Shown here: positions 1 through 11,776 of the stretch, piece by piece | Layout: each line of letters opens with the position of its first letter | Numbering within the stretch: position 1 is the first letter of the stretch | Assembly: GCA_918026815.1 (NCBI GenBank) | Contig: CAKJVC010000257.1 | Coordinates: 1 to 64,000 of the forward strand | Reading direction: 5' to 3' | DNA: 64,000 nucleotides | From: Chalara sp. BL73 | Lineage: Eukaryota; Ascomycota; Leotiomycetes; Helotiales | Notes under the pieces: generated by a model | Databases searched by the model: none | What the model saw: the letters and a program-made list of their open reading frames with translations, nothing else | What the model was told of the DNA's origin: nothing | Translations under genes and position numbers: made by a program

Positions 1-36
1 CGTGCACTGCACAGCTTCGAAAATCGATATTAAGCC

Positions 37-1240
37 ATGGCAAGTGCTCAGACGACGCATGATTATTATGCTATTCTTGAGGTGTCGAGCGCGGCGCCTG
101 TTGACACCATAAAAGAAAACTACCGCCGCCTCTTGAAGGAGCGTCACCCGGACAAAAATCCGAATGTAGAGACTGCAACGGCTAGCTTCCAATTGGTGAG
201 CGTCATTCTTCTAGGCTTGGGGATTGGTCTGGTTTGCGAACTGACGGTTGCTGCGTTTTCAGTTACAGGAGGCTTGGGATACGATCCAGGACTCGGTTCG
301 CCGACAAGATTATGACAGGATATTGCCTGATATTAGAAACCGTGCACAAAAGCAAAAGGAAAATCTGAGAAGGCAAGAAGAAGAGAAGTTCCAGAAGGGG
401 CAGAATAAAGGAATATGGTCCCTGGATGCTACAGCATCAGAACATGCGCGGCAGGATCGAATTGCTGCTATGAAGAGGTATCGGGCAAATTTGAATGATA
501 TGAAACAACCCGCGAAGCCGAGAGCAAAGATGATGAAGAAACAGGAGGAAGTAGCCGCTGAACGGGCACGATTCAGCGCTGATTTGCTCAAGGAGTTCAA
601 GGCCGACCAAGAAAGGAAACGGCGAGAAGAAGAAGCTTTGCAGCAGAGACGTCTTGCTGCGGAACTGAAAAAGAAGTGTGCACAAGCGAGACAAGCCAAA
701 CAAGAACGAGAGCTAAAGAGCAAGCTGAACAGCAACGCGCAGCTGACAAGGCAGAAGCCAAAAATTGGCGGAAATTCGGCGGCTAGAGAATCTGAGAGCT
801 GGGTGCAACCGAAAGCTATGTGTAGCGAAAAGCGCCGTGGGTAATTCCTGAAGGCCGAACTGGAAGAAATAAAGAAGCTCAATGACGAGGACAGGGATTG
901 GCTCGAGAAGAGGAGTCAGAGCCTGTGCCGCTTGCTTTCATCATCGCTCTCCCATACCGCCAGGGAGAAGCACGAGCGGGAGATCCGTCAACGGGAGGCG
1001 GCCATCATTGGACGGGAAGCGGCGGGCGGTGTCCTAAAACGACGGTTGGATGGCCGGCGGGCGGTGTTCAGGGAGCTGAGGACCGAGCTGAGGATCCTTG
1101 AGGAGCGTCTTGCGTCTTTCCGTCCCGATGTTCCTGCGGAGACGGTGTGGGTATCGGAATACAGCTCGGTCTCGTTTTTGGGTGTGAAGGTGAGAGAGAA
1201 GCTTGTTATCAAGGTGAGCAACTTTAAGGTGACCCGGTGA
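37..1240 (+). pseudogene. J-domain (DnaJ-like) coiled-coil protein, frame interrupted by one TAA
   Basis: Exon 1 is 37-195 and exon 2 starts at 263 after a 67-nt GT...AG intron (196-262). The joined frame gives an N-terminal J domain (about residues 8-70) with the HPD motif that stimulates Hsp70 ATPase activity. A long Lys/Arg/Glu-rich coiled coil follows. The frame meets TAA at 842-844, after 246 residues. The same frame then stays open for 131 more codons to 1240 with the same charged coiled-coil composition (it resumes FLKAELEEIKKLNDED). I found no plausible intron that removes the TAA in phase. It is either a broken gene, a recent nonsense allele, readthrough or a base error. The product would be a cytosolic or nuclear Hsp40-type co-chaperone; the client is unknown. 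J-domain identity is firm, intactness is not. Confidence 0.75.
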
Positions 1241-1941
1241 TATATTAAAATATGCTGCTATCTCTATAGTCCGGCTGCTATTGTGAGAATACCGGCGCGG
1301 GCCGCAGCATTCATGAATTCTCCATGCTTTGATGCATACATCGGATGCCCCTAGATTTGTGTAGTCAATCAAGGTCACGATAGAATGATTCATTAACTTG
1401 CCGTGAAATATATCATAGTACTTATTGTTGGCTGTGGAGTACAACTTTTTAATCTCACAGCTTCTTGTAAATATTGGACTTTAACAATATTGTTCGATTC
1501 CGACACGTCTCTTTGCTGATTTACAGCTTTAGGCGTAACGGCAAGGCTAACTCTCACTGCATCGCTAGCTGGTCATGATTTTACCAAAGTACATCCCTGG
1601 GCAAAATGGCGAGGCTAACTTTGGGTCCATCGCTGGTCAATCATGTTTCTTGTATTCTGTGTAGAGTGGTTTCTGTAGGAAAGCCTGGGGCATTGCTCTG
1701 GCCTTGGTGGTTACACAGTTTTCGTGGCTTGATTTAACTCGTAGTTGAACCGTGATCGAGGATGAGATGCAGCAAAGCCTAGACCTAATCATAATCTCTG
1801 TGGCTATAATTTTCTACCTTCAAATCCTCAACGGGCGCCTGGACCTGTTGTAGACTTTTATTCCGTTCGTTTGGTGTATTGCATCCGTTCTATGTATGCT
1901 ATTCTTCTTCTGAGAAGGCAATCCTGATTTTTATAATCGTA
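1241..1941. other. Intergenic, no gene seen; short imperfect direct repeat
   Basis: No convincing coding frame. A unit of about 38 nt is present twice in imperfect form, near 1540-1577 and 1608-1645. Both copies share GGC(A/G)AGGCTAACT, CATCGCT and a GGTCA(A)TCATG-like end. Origin unknown. Confidence 0.4.
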
Positions 1942-4302
1942 ATGTCCGGCCTTGAAGTAGCAGCCGCAGCGGTGGGCATTGTATCTCTTGGCGTGCAGAT
2001 TGGAGAAGGAATCTTGAGGCTCAAGGCTTTTGCGAGCTCGATCAAAGAAGCACCGAAGGACGTTCAACGTTTCATTGACGAGCTGGACCTCCTAAATCAC
2101 GTTTTCGCGGAGATCGCGACAGCCCACAAACGGGACAACTTGATGATCTTCCGGGATCATCCAGCAAAGGAGTGTTTGAGCCTTTGCCAAAATGCAGCAG
2201 ATATTCTTCACAGGGTTGTCAAGGAAGTTAACAGTGACATTGAGAGGCGGAAAGTCATCGGATCTATGAAATTTGTTTTAAGGCAGGGCTCGATCGATCG
2301 TATGAGGTAGCTTACATAGCGCTCAGCTTATGCTTATACTTTCCAAGCAGACACTTATGGAGTATGTACTCAGATTAGTGATGAAAGCACTTCCATTCTT
2401 AATGCCCCAAGGTCTATAAAATTCTAACTGACCAAAGGGCACGGAATCAAGCTGCGCAGGAAAAACAACGTTCTTGGGAATCAAGTCTTGAGAAAGAAGT
2501 CCAGTATTTACGGTCAATGATGTTACTGCCTCCAACTCCTGCCACATTCTCATTGCTCTCACACCAATGTCAAACGCAAGACCTGAGTCATGATACAAGG
2601 ATACTGGACAACTTCGAAAGATCCCCCAAAGAAAAGCATTGTGGAACGAAGGAACATCACAGAGTGGCTAAAACGCAGAACAGACTTATAGCTCGGATCG
2701 GCTTCAACGCAACATCCTGGTTCAATGGCCATGTTTGGGAGTTACATTACAGCAAAACTTTTTCTTCTATTAATTTTAGCCTACGTTACCGTAATATTGT
2801 TCCGTTGGACTCGCCAATTATGGAATCAGCGAGGAGCGGTGATATTCAAGAAGTTAAAAGGTTGCTCCGAAGCGGGCAAGCTACATTATATGACACAGAA
2901 CCTGATGGGTCTTCACTATTTTCGGTATGTCATGCGGTCCTCCTCAGCTATCCCCAACCTTAACCACTGTCGAATCTGCAGTATGCAATAGAATGGTCCA
3001 ATATTGAGTTTTGCAAATGGCTTATAGATGCCGGAATGGATCCAAAATCCACAAGCGGGAGAGTGTGCGTTGGTGTAATGGCATTTTATCATTCTAACGT
3101 ACTAACGTGTAGAAAGACATGCCGCAATTAACGCCACCGCGGTGCGCCAACTACCCTATCGCCTCTCCGGAGATACGCCAGGTTACAACTCCCAACTTGA
3201 AACGCTCAAGTTCTTAGAGAATTATATCGATATAGATAGAATAGTAGATTTTGAAGAGGATCTCCTAATGAGATTCGAGGATAGTCAAACACTTGAATGG
3301 ATCACTCGAAGATATATTCCCAGGCATACAATCCACGATGTGAAATATCGGGAAAAACTTGCTTTCAACCAGTCCTGCTATTCGCAATGGAATATGGGCT
3401 CATTGATAAGATCTGCTCTTGGGGGTACTAAGATAGGGGCTGAAATTTGCCATATGAAAAGCTCTTTGGGACGTAGTCTTCTTCATAATATTCTTTATAA
3501 TTTCGGACGCTTCTATCATGCCTATCTCTATTACAAAGGCTCAGAAGGAATTTCTGAATGGGAGCTATGGACTGAGGGGAATCTAGTCGCGATCGATAGC
3601 GAACTGCATCGGCTTATGGATATTATCCATGAACTGGTCATGGTAGAATCTCCACTGCATGAGCTGTCAGCACCATTTTGTATATGGCGTCCTCTCATTG
3701 GCTCTTGGAGAACTCCTCTATTGGCCCTCTTGGATGCGTTCCTCCGTCACTGCACTGACGTAAATATCTACACATGCGAAAGACCCAAATACCGACGATT
3801 CAACGTGGAGCAACCCTTTTGCGTGTTAGAGTGGCTGCATCATCTTAAAGCATGTGGGAAGAATCTTGTGGAATACGGAACTGATGAACAGATGTTACAT
3901 CGTAAATATAATCTTGAGTCAATATTCAATCTCGGTTTAACTACAAATAAAACAGCGGCCTACCGTTACCGGATGCAAAGACTGCTCGGGTTCACTTTCG
4001 GGCCGGAGCCAAGAGACTGGAAGTTCTACTTCACTGAGGAGATGGACTCATCATTTGTTGAGTTCTGGGATATAATTGACCATCCCGAACGTGGTATGCC
4101 TGGGGCATGGAGTTCATACGATCCTAGAGACTACTTAGATGATGTCTATCGCATGGAGGAGCTCCCGTGGGGGCCATGGCACAATGTGTACGATGGAAAT
4201 ATTCCCAAAGCTTACGAGGAAACTTTTGGTAGGAAGTTTCTGCACCCCAAGCTTGGAAGTATGCTTGATGTGGGGACAGGAAAATGGACGACAACTATAT
4301 AG
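1942..4302 (+). CDS. Fungal N-terminal-domain / ankyrin-type protein (possibly decayed)
   Basis: ATG at 1942 opens MSGLEVAAAAVGIVSLGVQI, the hydrophobic start typical of the N-terminal domain that fungal STAND/ankyrin proteins carry in front of signalling modules. A phase-consistent model is join(1942-2306, 2438-2924, 2982-3072, 3113-4302), 710 aa. After the N-terminal domain come a charged coiled segment, a conserved region with a SWF...WE pattern near 2715-2745, and one or two ankyrin-like units (DSPIMESARSGDIQEVKRLL; NIEFCKWLIDAGMDP). The C-terminal half is long and unassigned. The junction after 3072 uses a weak donor. The 2307-2437 part may be degraded coding sequence rather than an intron (see findings). 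The function is not known; relatives are thought to take part in non-self recognition. Confidence 0.55.
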
Positions 4303-6919
4303 CAGACAACTTCCACAACATGAATGACACAGCCACAAATGACTACAAATAATTGGTTCCTAAGCTTTGTATTTTGGAGTTTCTTAGAGTTCAAGATATT
4401 GATACATTTGACGGTGGTGGCTGAGAGCATAATTTTCCTTCATCGGCTGTAATGTTAAAGTTTCTATCACAGCATTTGAATTTTGCTTTGCTGTTGGCTT
4501 TCAGATATGACAAACCTACAAGCTAATTTCGGGCATATTACATACCTCAATACATCAAATACGGTAACTAAGACATTCTTAATGTGCCCAAGATGACATA
4601 ACATCAAGGAAGATTGTCATGTGGAAGTTCAAGTAGGCATATTTACACGGCCAATTACGGTTCAATTAATCTCTAGGCTGGACACAAAACATGGACGAGC
4701 AGAAAAGTCGATCGAATATATTGATCTAGGAGGTGAAATATCTATACAAAGAATTTTGTGAAGAGCGGCGCACAAGGTAGCCTGTGTACCGAATGAGGAA
4801 GCCATGGCAATAAGTTTATTTTCCCTCGAACTAGCTAATAATATGTGTAATCAATACTGACAATCAGTTCCTTTCTAGCGGTTCTAAGTGCCTTCTAATT
4901 ATTGGCGACAGTGCGTATGCCTTGAACATGGATGATCTCCCGTCTCTTAGGTAGCGATGTTTTAATTTTTTAAGCACCCTGTCCATTTCTCATTCCTTTC
5001 TCCCTCCTCATAGGGTCAGGCCTTTGAAGGCCATGCCTCGAGAAAAGGCACTGGTGTAAAGCTAAGGACAGCCCATGAATGATACATATTCTATTAAAAT
5101 AGCTGCAGTTTCCAAGCTTCGAAGTTACCTGTCGATCTCTTAATAACGGCGCCACAATTAGAAGTATGGGGAGTGCCATTGGAAAAAAGGAGGGTGTTAA
5201 GACTTGATTTGGGGAAGATAGGCAGGGATGGCGTTGGGTAAGTTAGAGAGAGTGTCGATCTATCTATGACAGTGTATAATGGCATCTTAAAAAAAAAGGC
5301 AGCTTTAATAAATGGGAAACATGTAAAAGATGTACATAAACAGATCAGCTATTCCTATTAATAAGTAAAGTAAATTCCAGGTTTAGGGTGGTAGATCCAA
5401 CTCTCATCCCAGTATTAAATGATAACCGTAGAAGCATATTCGAATTCCAGTGAGAGGTACGGAATTTACAATTCGTGATATAGTAGATACCGAGGCTTTA
5501 TGCAATACTATACACTAAGTTAGGAGTCTTGAGGGTGTTGTGATGAGATGTTTCTTGAAGTAGACTCGGGGCTGAAAATCTGCTCCACAGCTGTGGTCAG
5601 CAGTGATGATTATTCAGGGATGTTGTCACCCTGAGGCAGATCATTATCTATAAACATAGCATTGTCTGATTCTCCCGCCTATCGTAATTTGTTCATCTCC
5701 ACTTGTACCCTGCATGATTCGAGAATTTGTTCCCTCTTCATTCCCTGTTGTATGATAGTTCACACGTGACTATTGTATTATCACATCCCAATTTGGAATT
5801 GATCACATTTTGATAGAATCTCTCCCTCTGGGAGACAAGGAGTAAAAATAAATATACATTCAAGAAAAAGAAGAGTATGACAAAATAAATCTAGAATCAA
5901 GCATCGCGGGTGTGGTCATGTAAGCACTATTTAAACATCGCAAGTTGTAAACGAATATGCAGAATGCCATATTCGGAAAATGCTAAAGTCCAGTCAAACA
6001 GTCTCCCAACTTTCACATAAAAATTCTTTAACACCCGATGCCAAATACTTTTTTTTTCAGGTTCTGCATCATACGTTGTATTTGGCGTTAAGAAAGAGAT
6101 CTAGATGGCTTCCTCAGACTTTACAAAGAATGGCCAAGCCGCCATTCGGTAGGGATGGGAATGCATAGGGCTGAGTACACAGGTACCTAAGCTGCGATTC
6201 TCCTTTGCAATGATTATGTGATGGATTATTAACTGCAAAGAAATCGCGAATCTTGCGGGCCCTCCCCCGCCCTCGTGCACTCCGAAAATAGAGCGGGAGA
6301 CCCAAAAGCTTAGCGCAATACGAGGTTACACTAGCAGAAACGGAATTTGCTTGATGCCATTCAGTGCTAGCGAAAAACAAAATAGGATTCACGAATGTTA
6401 CTGAAGTCATAGGGGCATGGGCCACCCCCAGCCCAGGAAATGCTGAATCATCACATACGAGCACTTAACATTTTCTAGAAACAGGCGCAGAGCCGCGATC
6501 TATTCATTGACCGGTGGCTGGCGCCACTAACGGGCGACAAATCTATAGTTTACCCCAGGAAAGCTTGGCTTCGCCCTTTCCGTGGCGCTTCTTGTGCTCG
6601 TGTTTGACAGCGACTGAACTTGGGAATGTCGTAGTTGTTGCTGACTGTATACCTGAGAAATCTCGTGATGCTGCGAGAAAGTTCTGTTTCTGTACTGGTT
6701 GTGATGTAGCTCGTATCTGCCTGTATCGTGAGATTTTGGGAAGAAAAGGCAGAGCTGCGAAAAGTATAAAGAGGACGGGAAGACACCCTCTGTGTTACTT
6801 TTCCTCATCGCAGATCAGCATCTTCACAGCTTCACTACCAGCTTCAACACATTCTCGCTCCAACATCAACTTTCAATCAAATCTCAAAGTTTTCGAACTT
6901 CTCACTCAAATCCTACAAA
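4303..6919. other. AT-rich gene-poor intergenic region
   Basis: About 2.6 kb with only short frames that lack recognisable domains or splice structure. The last few hundred bases are the promoter of the secreted-protein gene that starts at 6920. Nothing else can be supported. Confidence 0.5.
6765..6770 (+). promoter_or_regulatory. TATA box of the secreted-protein gene
   Basis: TATAAA lies 150 nt upstream of the ATG at 6920. A C/T- and CAA-rich leader follows (about 6800-6919), typical of strongly expressed fungal genes. The transcription start is not seen directly. Confidence 0.5.
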
Positions 6920-7588
6920 ATGGTCTCCTCAATCTTCAAAGCTGCCAGCGCCTTGGCCCTTCTCTCAACTGCCTCCGCAGCTCCTACCACTCGCCAAGTC
7001 CCTAACTACCCACCCACCTCCCTCTCCTCCAACTTCCGCCTTGTCGCCAACGTCACTGGCGCCGATCTCAGCACCCCAATCAACGACTATGTCCTCACCT
7101 CCTACCACACCGGCGCCGGAACTGGCTATGCTGTTCTCGTCCCAGCCGCCACCGCAACTGAGGGCCGCATCTTCTACGTGAACGGCACCGCAGAGGAAGT
7201 CCGCTACAACAACGCCAACCTGCTCTCCGACTCCGGCGCGCAACTCTTCCCCTCCGGCGTAAGCATCAACGCCGACTCCACCATCTCCATCAACGCCGGC
7301 GCCGGCCAGGCCGGCGTGGGACTGAAGCGCTTCCCGGTCCCCGTCCCCGAGCTCGCATATCTTGGAAACGGCGAGTTCTACGCCTGCGTCGAGGACCTCG
7401 TTTTCGGCCCCGCCGTCCAGCTTTTCTACAAGTCTGGAACGGATGTCGCCACCCCCGCTGGATGCGCGGATGTTAGCCTCCTGCCCCAGTGCAGCGAGGG
7501 AAGCGGCGCCGAGGATGAGTTCGCCAATACGGTTAACTGCTATGCCGATGTTGCTGGCATTGACTGGAGCGTCTACAGCGCAGCATAA
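6920..7588 (+). CDS. Small secreted protein, DUF7907-like
   Basis: Single-exon gene of 222 aa. Residues 1-20 form a classic signal peptide (MVSSIFKAASALALLSTASA) with an Ala-x-Ala type cleavage site, so the product should enter the secretory pathway. The mature part starts near the motif SNFRLVANVTG and is rich in Gly, Ala, Asn and small residues. It has four Cys in the C-terminal half (YACVEDL, GCADV, PQCSEG, VNCYAD) that could form two disulfides. The layout resembles the fungal secreted DUF7907 family, of unknown function. Codons are strongly biased to C-ending forms, unlike most neighbours, which suggests high expression. Possible cell-wall, adhesion or effector protein; the role is inference. 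Confidence 0.75.
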   Translation: MVSSIFKAASALALLSTASAAPTTRQVPNYPPTSLSSNFRLVANVTGADLSTPINDYVLTSYHTGAGTGYAVLVPAATATEGRIFYVNGTAEEVRYNNANLLSDSGAQLFPSGVSINADSTISINAGAGQAGVGLKRFPVPVPELAYLGNGEFYACVEDLVFGPAVQLFYKSGTDVATPAGCADVSLLPQCSEGSGAEDEFANTVNCYADVAGIDWSVYSAA

Positions 7589-8000
7589 GAAGCGAATGCA
7601 CGGCTTTCGTGACGAAACATATGCAGAACGGGGAGGAGGTGAGACTGGAAGGAAGATCGGTGTGTCGTGGTGGGTTAATGGTAATTTTTTTGTACATAGA
7701 GGAAAAGCAGGTGGCAGTGTTTATATGAAGCATCTTAGATAGTGTACTTAATTTCATAGAATGCATTTTTGCCGTCAATCTTAGTAGACTATCTCTCTGA
7801 TATATCGCGTATAGGAAGAGAAAGCAGTGGCATGACTTCAAATGAACCACTAAACTTGTAGTCAGAAAAGGTAGCTTTAAAATGGTGCTAAAAAAAAAAT
7901 TCTAGCCTTCGGCACACATTTCTTTTTCTTTTTCTGCAGCTAATGTATCCTCTGCTTCAGCCGCCCCAGCACTTGGATACGGCAAAAGATTCGGACAGCA
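7589..8000. other. Shared 3' intergenic region between convergent genes
   Basis: Lies between the 3' ends of the secreted-protein gene (+) and the Rrn11-like gene (-). No coding content is seen; it should hold both 3' UTRs. Confidence 0.5.
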
Positions 8001-9455
8001 TCAAAACGAATCATCTTGAGCACTATCATGACTCTCCTCATCATCTCCTGCAAGCAGAGCACTAATATTCCCTCCCACAAAGCCGCCATCGTCACGAATC
8101 TTGGTGAAGAATTCCTTCGCTCGTGATCTCTCTTCATCTTGCCGTTTCTTACCCTGTTCATGGTCGATTTGACGCTGACGATGTAGCAGCCTCCTCTCAG
8201 TATCCTCCCCGTGCCTTGAACGGATATTCAGCGAAGGACCGTCATCAGTATCTTCCTCTTCAAGTTCGAGTGGAGGCGCAGGCACACTCAAATCTCCAAT
8301 GTAGAGAGCCAGCATGCCGCGCAACCTGAGCAGGATATGACTGTCGGAATAGGGCAACGGATTCATCATCACATCCATCCTTGCTGCCAACTTTTCCGAA
8401 GCCTGTAAAGCGCTAACTCGCAGATCTTCTCTCTGCTGCCAAAAATCTTCCTCCTTCCGGCGTCGTCTACGGGCTTTCCTTCTCTGTGAAGCAGTAAATC
8501 CTCCGTCATTCGCAGCCTCCTCCTCGTCTTCTTCCTCATCCTCATTCGACGACTCAGTAATGGGTTCATCATCATTTGCAAGAAGCTCTTCGGCTTCTTC
8601 GATTTTCTCTATCCCCTCTGTATGATCCTGCTGAATCCCATAAATCTCGCATGATAACATCGCAGGCCAGAAATCAATTGCAGTGACCGAGTTATTCCAT
8701 TGCCTTTTGTAAGGGTACTGGAGGATCAACCATTCGTAATACTCTTTAGCCTTCTCCAGACCTTCCTTCGTTCCCCACCTCGTACGCCTGCGCTTTTTGG
8801 TAGCATCGTCTGCAATGTTGATATTTCCTTGCTCATTTTCTGCCGCTAACTCTTCTTCCTTTCGGTGGTCCATACTTCTGACTAGCAACTCAGCCCCAAT
8901 AGCCCAATAACCACTGCTTCTTATATCGGTCGCATGACCGCCAAATTGCATACGGATCAGCATGGCGAACGCACGAGTGGCTCGCGGTATATCTCCCTCC
9001 TTCAAACATCTCTGCAATATAGCCGTCAAAACACCAAGGTGCTGCAATCGTAACGCAGGTCCCTTTTTATTGTATCTTCTTTTCCCATCTTCTTCATCAT
9101 CCGAATTTATATCAGCATCTGTACTAGCTTTCTCCTTTCCTTTCCGTGATGGCTTGGCTGCTTTTTCCGCTGTCCGTATGGGGAGGCCACGATGAGGGAA
9201 GTCCTTCACTCGCGGTATATCCTCGTCTATGCTCAATCCTGCTAGCTTGTACTGGGCAATCTCCGCAGGCGTAAGGGAAAGAGGGTTTGTTGATGCAGGG
9301 GCCGAGAACAATTCCTCATCGTCAGATTGATCATCTCCCTCGGATTGTTGTGGTGATTCAGCCCGCGAGCTCTTTTCGCGCGAGATGGAGGAATATTTTA
9401 ATCGAGAGTTCGTGGCATTGGAGGTGTCTGCAAGTGGAAGAGCGAACAGGGGCAT
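8001..9455 (-). CDS. Probable RNA polymerase I transcription initiation factor, Rrn11-like
   Basis: Uninterrupted 484-aa frame. The N-terminus (about 1-130) is polar, acidic and low complexity. A helical block follows at about 133-175 with LRLQHLGVLTAILQRCLKEG and DIPRATRAFAMLIR. This TPR-like opening is what I know from Rrn11 of the yeast core factor, which recruits Pol I to rDNA promoters. A second conserved block (YYEWLILQYPYKRQWNN) contains further helices. An acidic stretch of Glu/Asp runs through about 290-320, then a basic Arg/Lys run (RRKARRRRRKEED). The expected location is the nucleolus. The assignment rests on motif memory, so another TPR-like nuclear protein is possible. The start at 9455 is the first ATG of the frame. 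Confidence 0.6.
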   Translation of the reverse strand: MPLFALPLADTSNATNSRLKYSSISREKSSRAESPQQSEGDDQSDDEELFSAPASTNPLSLTPAEIAQYKLAGLSIDEDIPRVKDFPHRGLPIRTAEKAAKPSRKGKEKASTDADINSDDEEDGKRRYNKKGPALRLQHLGVLTAILQRCLKEGDIPRATRAFAMLIRMQFGGHATDIRSSGYWAIGAELLVRSMDHRKEEELAAENEQGNINIADDATKKRRRTRWGTKEGLEKAKEYYEWLILQYPYKRQWNNSVTAIDFWPAMLSCEIYGIQQDHTEGIEKIEEAEELLANDDEPITESSNEDEEEDEEEAANDGGFTASQRRKARRRRRKEEDFWQQREDLRVSALQASEKLAARMDVMMNPLPYSDSHILLRLRGMLALYIGDLSVPAPPLELEEEDTDDGPSLNIRSRHGEDTERRLLHRQRQIDHEQGKKRQDEERSRAKEFFTKIRDDGGFVGGNISALLAGDDEESHDSAQDDSF

Positions 9456-10085
9456 TGTTCAGCCAATTTTATCGCATGTGCATTATTGCTATGGCGAATG
9501 CTATAGTGAAGTGGATTTGAAGTGTTGTTGCCAGACAAGCAAGGCTGTGAGATCAGCCTTGTGGGCCAAATGAAGTAATCAAAGTTAAAATAAAACTAGG
9601 CACTAGCTTGTTCCCACAATATGGCTGGGTGTCTTCCTCTATTGTTTACCAGGGAATCCCATCGAGTATGTAACTCTAGTCTTGCCAACGGTGGGAGTTT
9701 GGAAACTACTGCTTGCCCATCTGGCTATAAAGGTTGGAAGGCTTTCAGTGTTACAGGCTTGTGATCAAATCACTCAAACAGAGAAACTTACTTATTTTCC
9801 GACATCAAGTGAGCTATAGCTGTAGGGGGTTACTACTGTACAATGTCAATTTTCAATAATATTCAGCATGTGCGGCTTCCGTGTTTAGACTCTTCTTTCA
9901 AGCTTGGCTATCATCTTTGGGAACTGCAAGATTAATTCTTGCAACATGATCGGCGTCTAATCTATAGGAGATCAATGGCATGCTAATTATCTGTATCGGG
10001 GCGATATATGGTATGCTGCAACCGACCTAGAATAAGCTCAAGATCTGATAGAAAGTGATACAATGCCAATTCTTCAAGCAATACC
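9456..10085. other. Intergenic, no gene seen
   Basis: No coding frame with recognisable content. It lies between the 5' end of the Rrn11-like gene and the 3' end of the glycosylasparaginase gene. Confidence 0.5.
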
Positions 10086-11232
10086 TCAATGGCTTTCCAT
10101 TAGAAGCCTTTGCGCTAAATTCGGCGCAGTTAATGGTTCAATGGCAATAACTCTTACATCCTCTTCACTCTCTCCGCTATCCTGTACACTGTACGAGAAT
10201 CCTTGAAATCCTTGTGAGGCGGCAGCATGTTCACCAGTTTTGCTAAGACATACGATAGCGCCACTAAAGTCACTATTCCTTCTCGCAATTCTTGCTATTG
10301 CTTCGTTCGCAGCTGGCCGAGGAGCCAGGCCGCTCCTCATAAGCTCTACCCCAAGAAAAGATGGACTATAGCGCATCATCACATCCCCATCGCCTATGAC
10401 TCCGGTTGGCCGTCAATATCTCCAAGGCTCATAGTGGAATCTTACCTGTAGCAACACACGCACCCACCTGATCATCCACGTAACCTCCTGAGCCGGGAAT
10501 GGGAGCATCGCCGACTCGACCAGCGATCTTATGACGTGCCCCATTGGAAGACATGCCTACAGCCATTCTACCATCCGCCTGCAGTGCAATCTGTCCAATA
10601 GTATCATGATTATGCTCGTCAATGTGCAGATCCTTAACTGCTCTTTCAGAGAATAGTTGCAGCGGTAAACTGCGATTGCTGCTGGGTGGGCAAGTTACCA
10701 TAGAAGGATTTGTCCAGAAATTTGGTGTACAATTATTTGCTACCCACTCCTCGTGGACAGTTTTGCTGTACTCGCTAGTGAGGGACTCAAATGGGTAACC
10801 TTGCTTTACCGCAAATTCCGTTGCCAGAGAGCCAGCCAGGATAGAATGTTTCGTAAGCTTCATTACATCCCGTGCGACTCTAACAGCGTCTTTCACATTC
10901 CGTAAGCCAGCGACTGCCCCCATCTCTTGATCAGAACCCCTCATAACAAGTGCATCCAGCGTGCTTTCCCCATTTTCGTCAGGACTCCCTCCCCACCCGA
11001 CGGTGAAGTCAACTTGCAGCTCCTCTGCTTTGGAGCACCCATCAACTACGGCATCGATAGGATCAACATTATAAGACGATATAAGCGTCTTATAAGCCAC
11101 ATTTGTGGCTGCGGTAAATGGCCAGGTATTTACTACGATTGGCTTTATTGCGGCGGAAGCGATTGGTAGGGAGGTGAGTAACGAAATGTAAATCAGAGCA
11201 CGGGTGTTGACAATGCATAGCAAACACCTCAT
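10086..11232 (-). CDS. N4-(beta-N-acetylglucosaminyl)-L-asparaginase (glycosylasparaginase)
   Basis: Two exons, 11232-10446 and 10393-10086, joined across a 52-nt intron (10394-10445), give 364 aa. The N-terminus has a hydrophobic signal-like segment (about 8-27). The core shows an Ntn-hydrolase T2 fold: VVNTWPFTAATNVAYKTL at the start and a VGWGGSPDENGESTLDALVM block. The autoprocessing site is HDT (about 209-211), where Thr211 should become the N-terminal nucleophile of the beta chain. The motif SSNGARHKIAGRVGDAPIPG and a GDGD motif formed across the splice follow. The enzyme cleaves the GlcNAc-Asn bond when glycoproteins are degraded, usually in the vacuole or lysosome. All landmark residues are present and the joined frame is open to TGA, so it looks functional. 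Confidence 0.92.
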
Positions 11233-11776
11233 CGTGGCGGGTGAACCTGAGTTTATCCTTGTTTACGACTTTTGATAGCGGTGTAACCGTTGCCAGTCCT
11301 GTAATGAACTTGTCCAGATAGAAGAGGTTATTCAGAAGTCATTTCGCAAGGTTAAATGTGGGGTTTGCATTCACAACACATAAGGTTGAGGGAAGAAAAG
11401 ACAGAGGGATTTATCGGCCAGGAAGGTGCAGAGAATATGCTAGATTCTTCATACTCTAGGCTAAATAAGGCTATCTTAAAAAAAGAGTACTATTGTCTTC
11501 GCAAGGATGCAAGCAGGAACCGTACATTACATAATATAAAGTCTCCACTTCAGCAATCTTTGGTACTCTCTTATCGAAAGTCCGATAACACTTCATTAAG
11601 CAAGCGTGTTTATAATTGCCGAACGATCATCACAGCCTCGCTGTCGCGTGGTGCAGCCTCGTTGGAAGCTTATGTTGGTCATCGACTGATTGCTGTGAGG
11701 TAAGCAAGGGGATGCACATAGCAATGCCCGACACTTGAACTACACAACTTCATCATCGGCTTGCTTTGTAAGAACA
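11233..11776. other. Divergent intergenic region
   Basis: Lies between the start of the glycosylasparaginase gene (-) and the start of the 2EXR gene (+). No supported coding sequence; it presumably holds both promoters. Confidence 0.45.

Noticed and set aside
310..882. 190-codon frame on the minus strand
   Set aside because: Shadow of the J-domain gene; Ser/Phe/Cys-rich composition typical of the antisense of a Lys/Glu-rich coiled coil.
6514..7005. 163-codon frame overlapping the start of the secreted-protein gene
   Set aside because: Covers the promoter and leader in another frame; the DUF7907-like frame has a signal peptide and start context.
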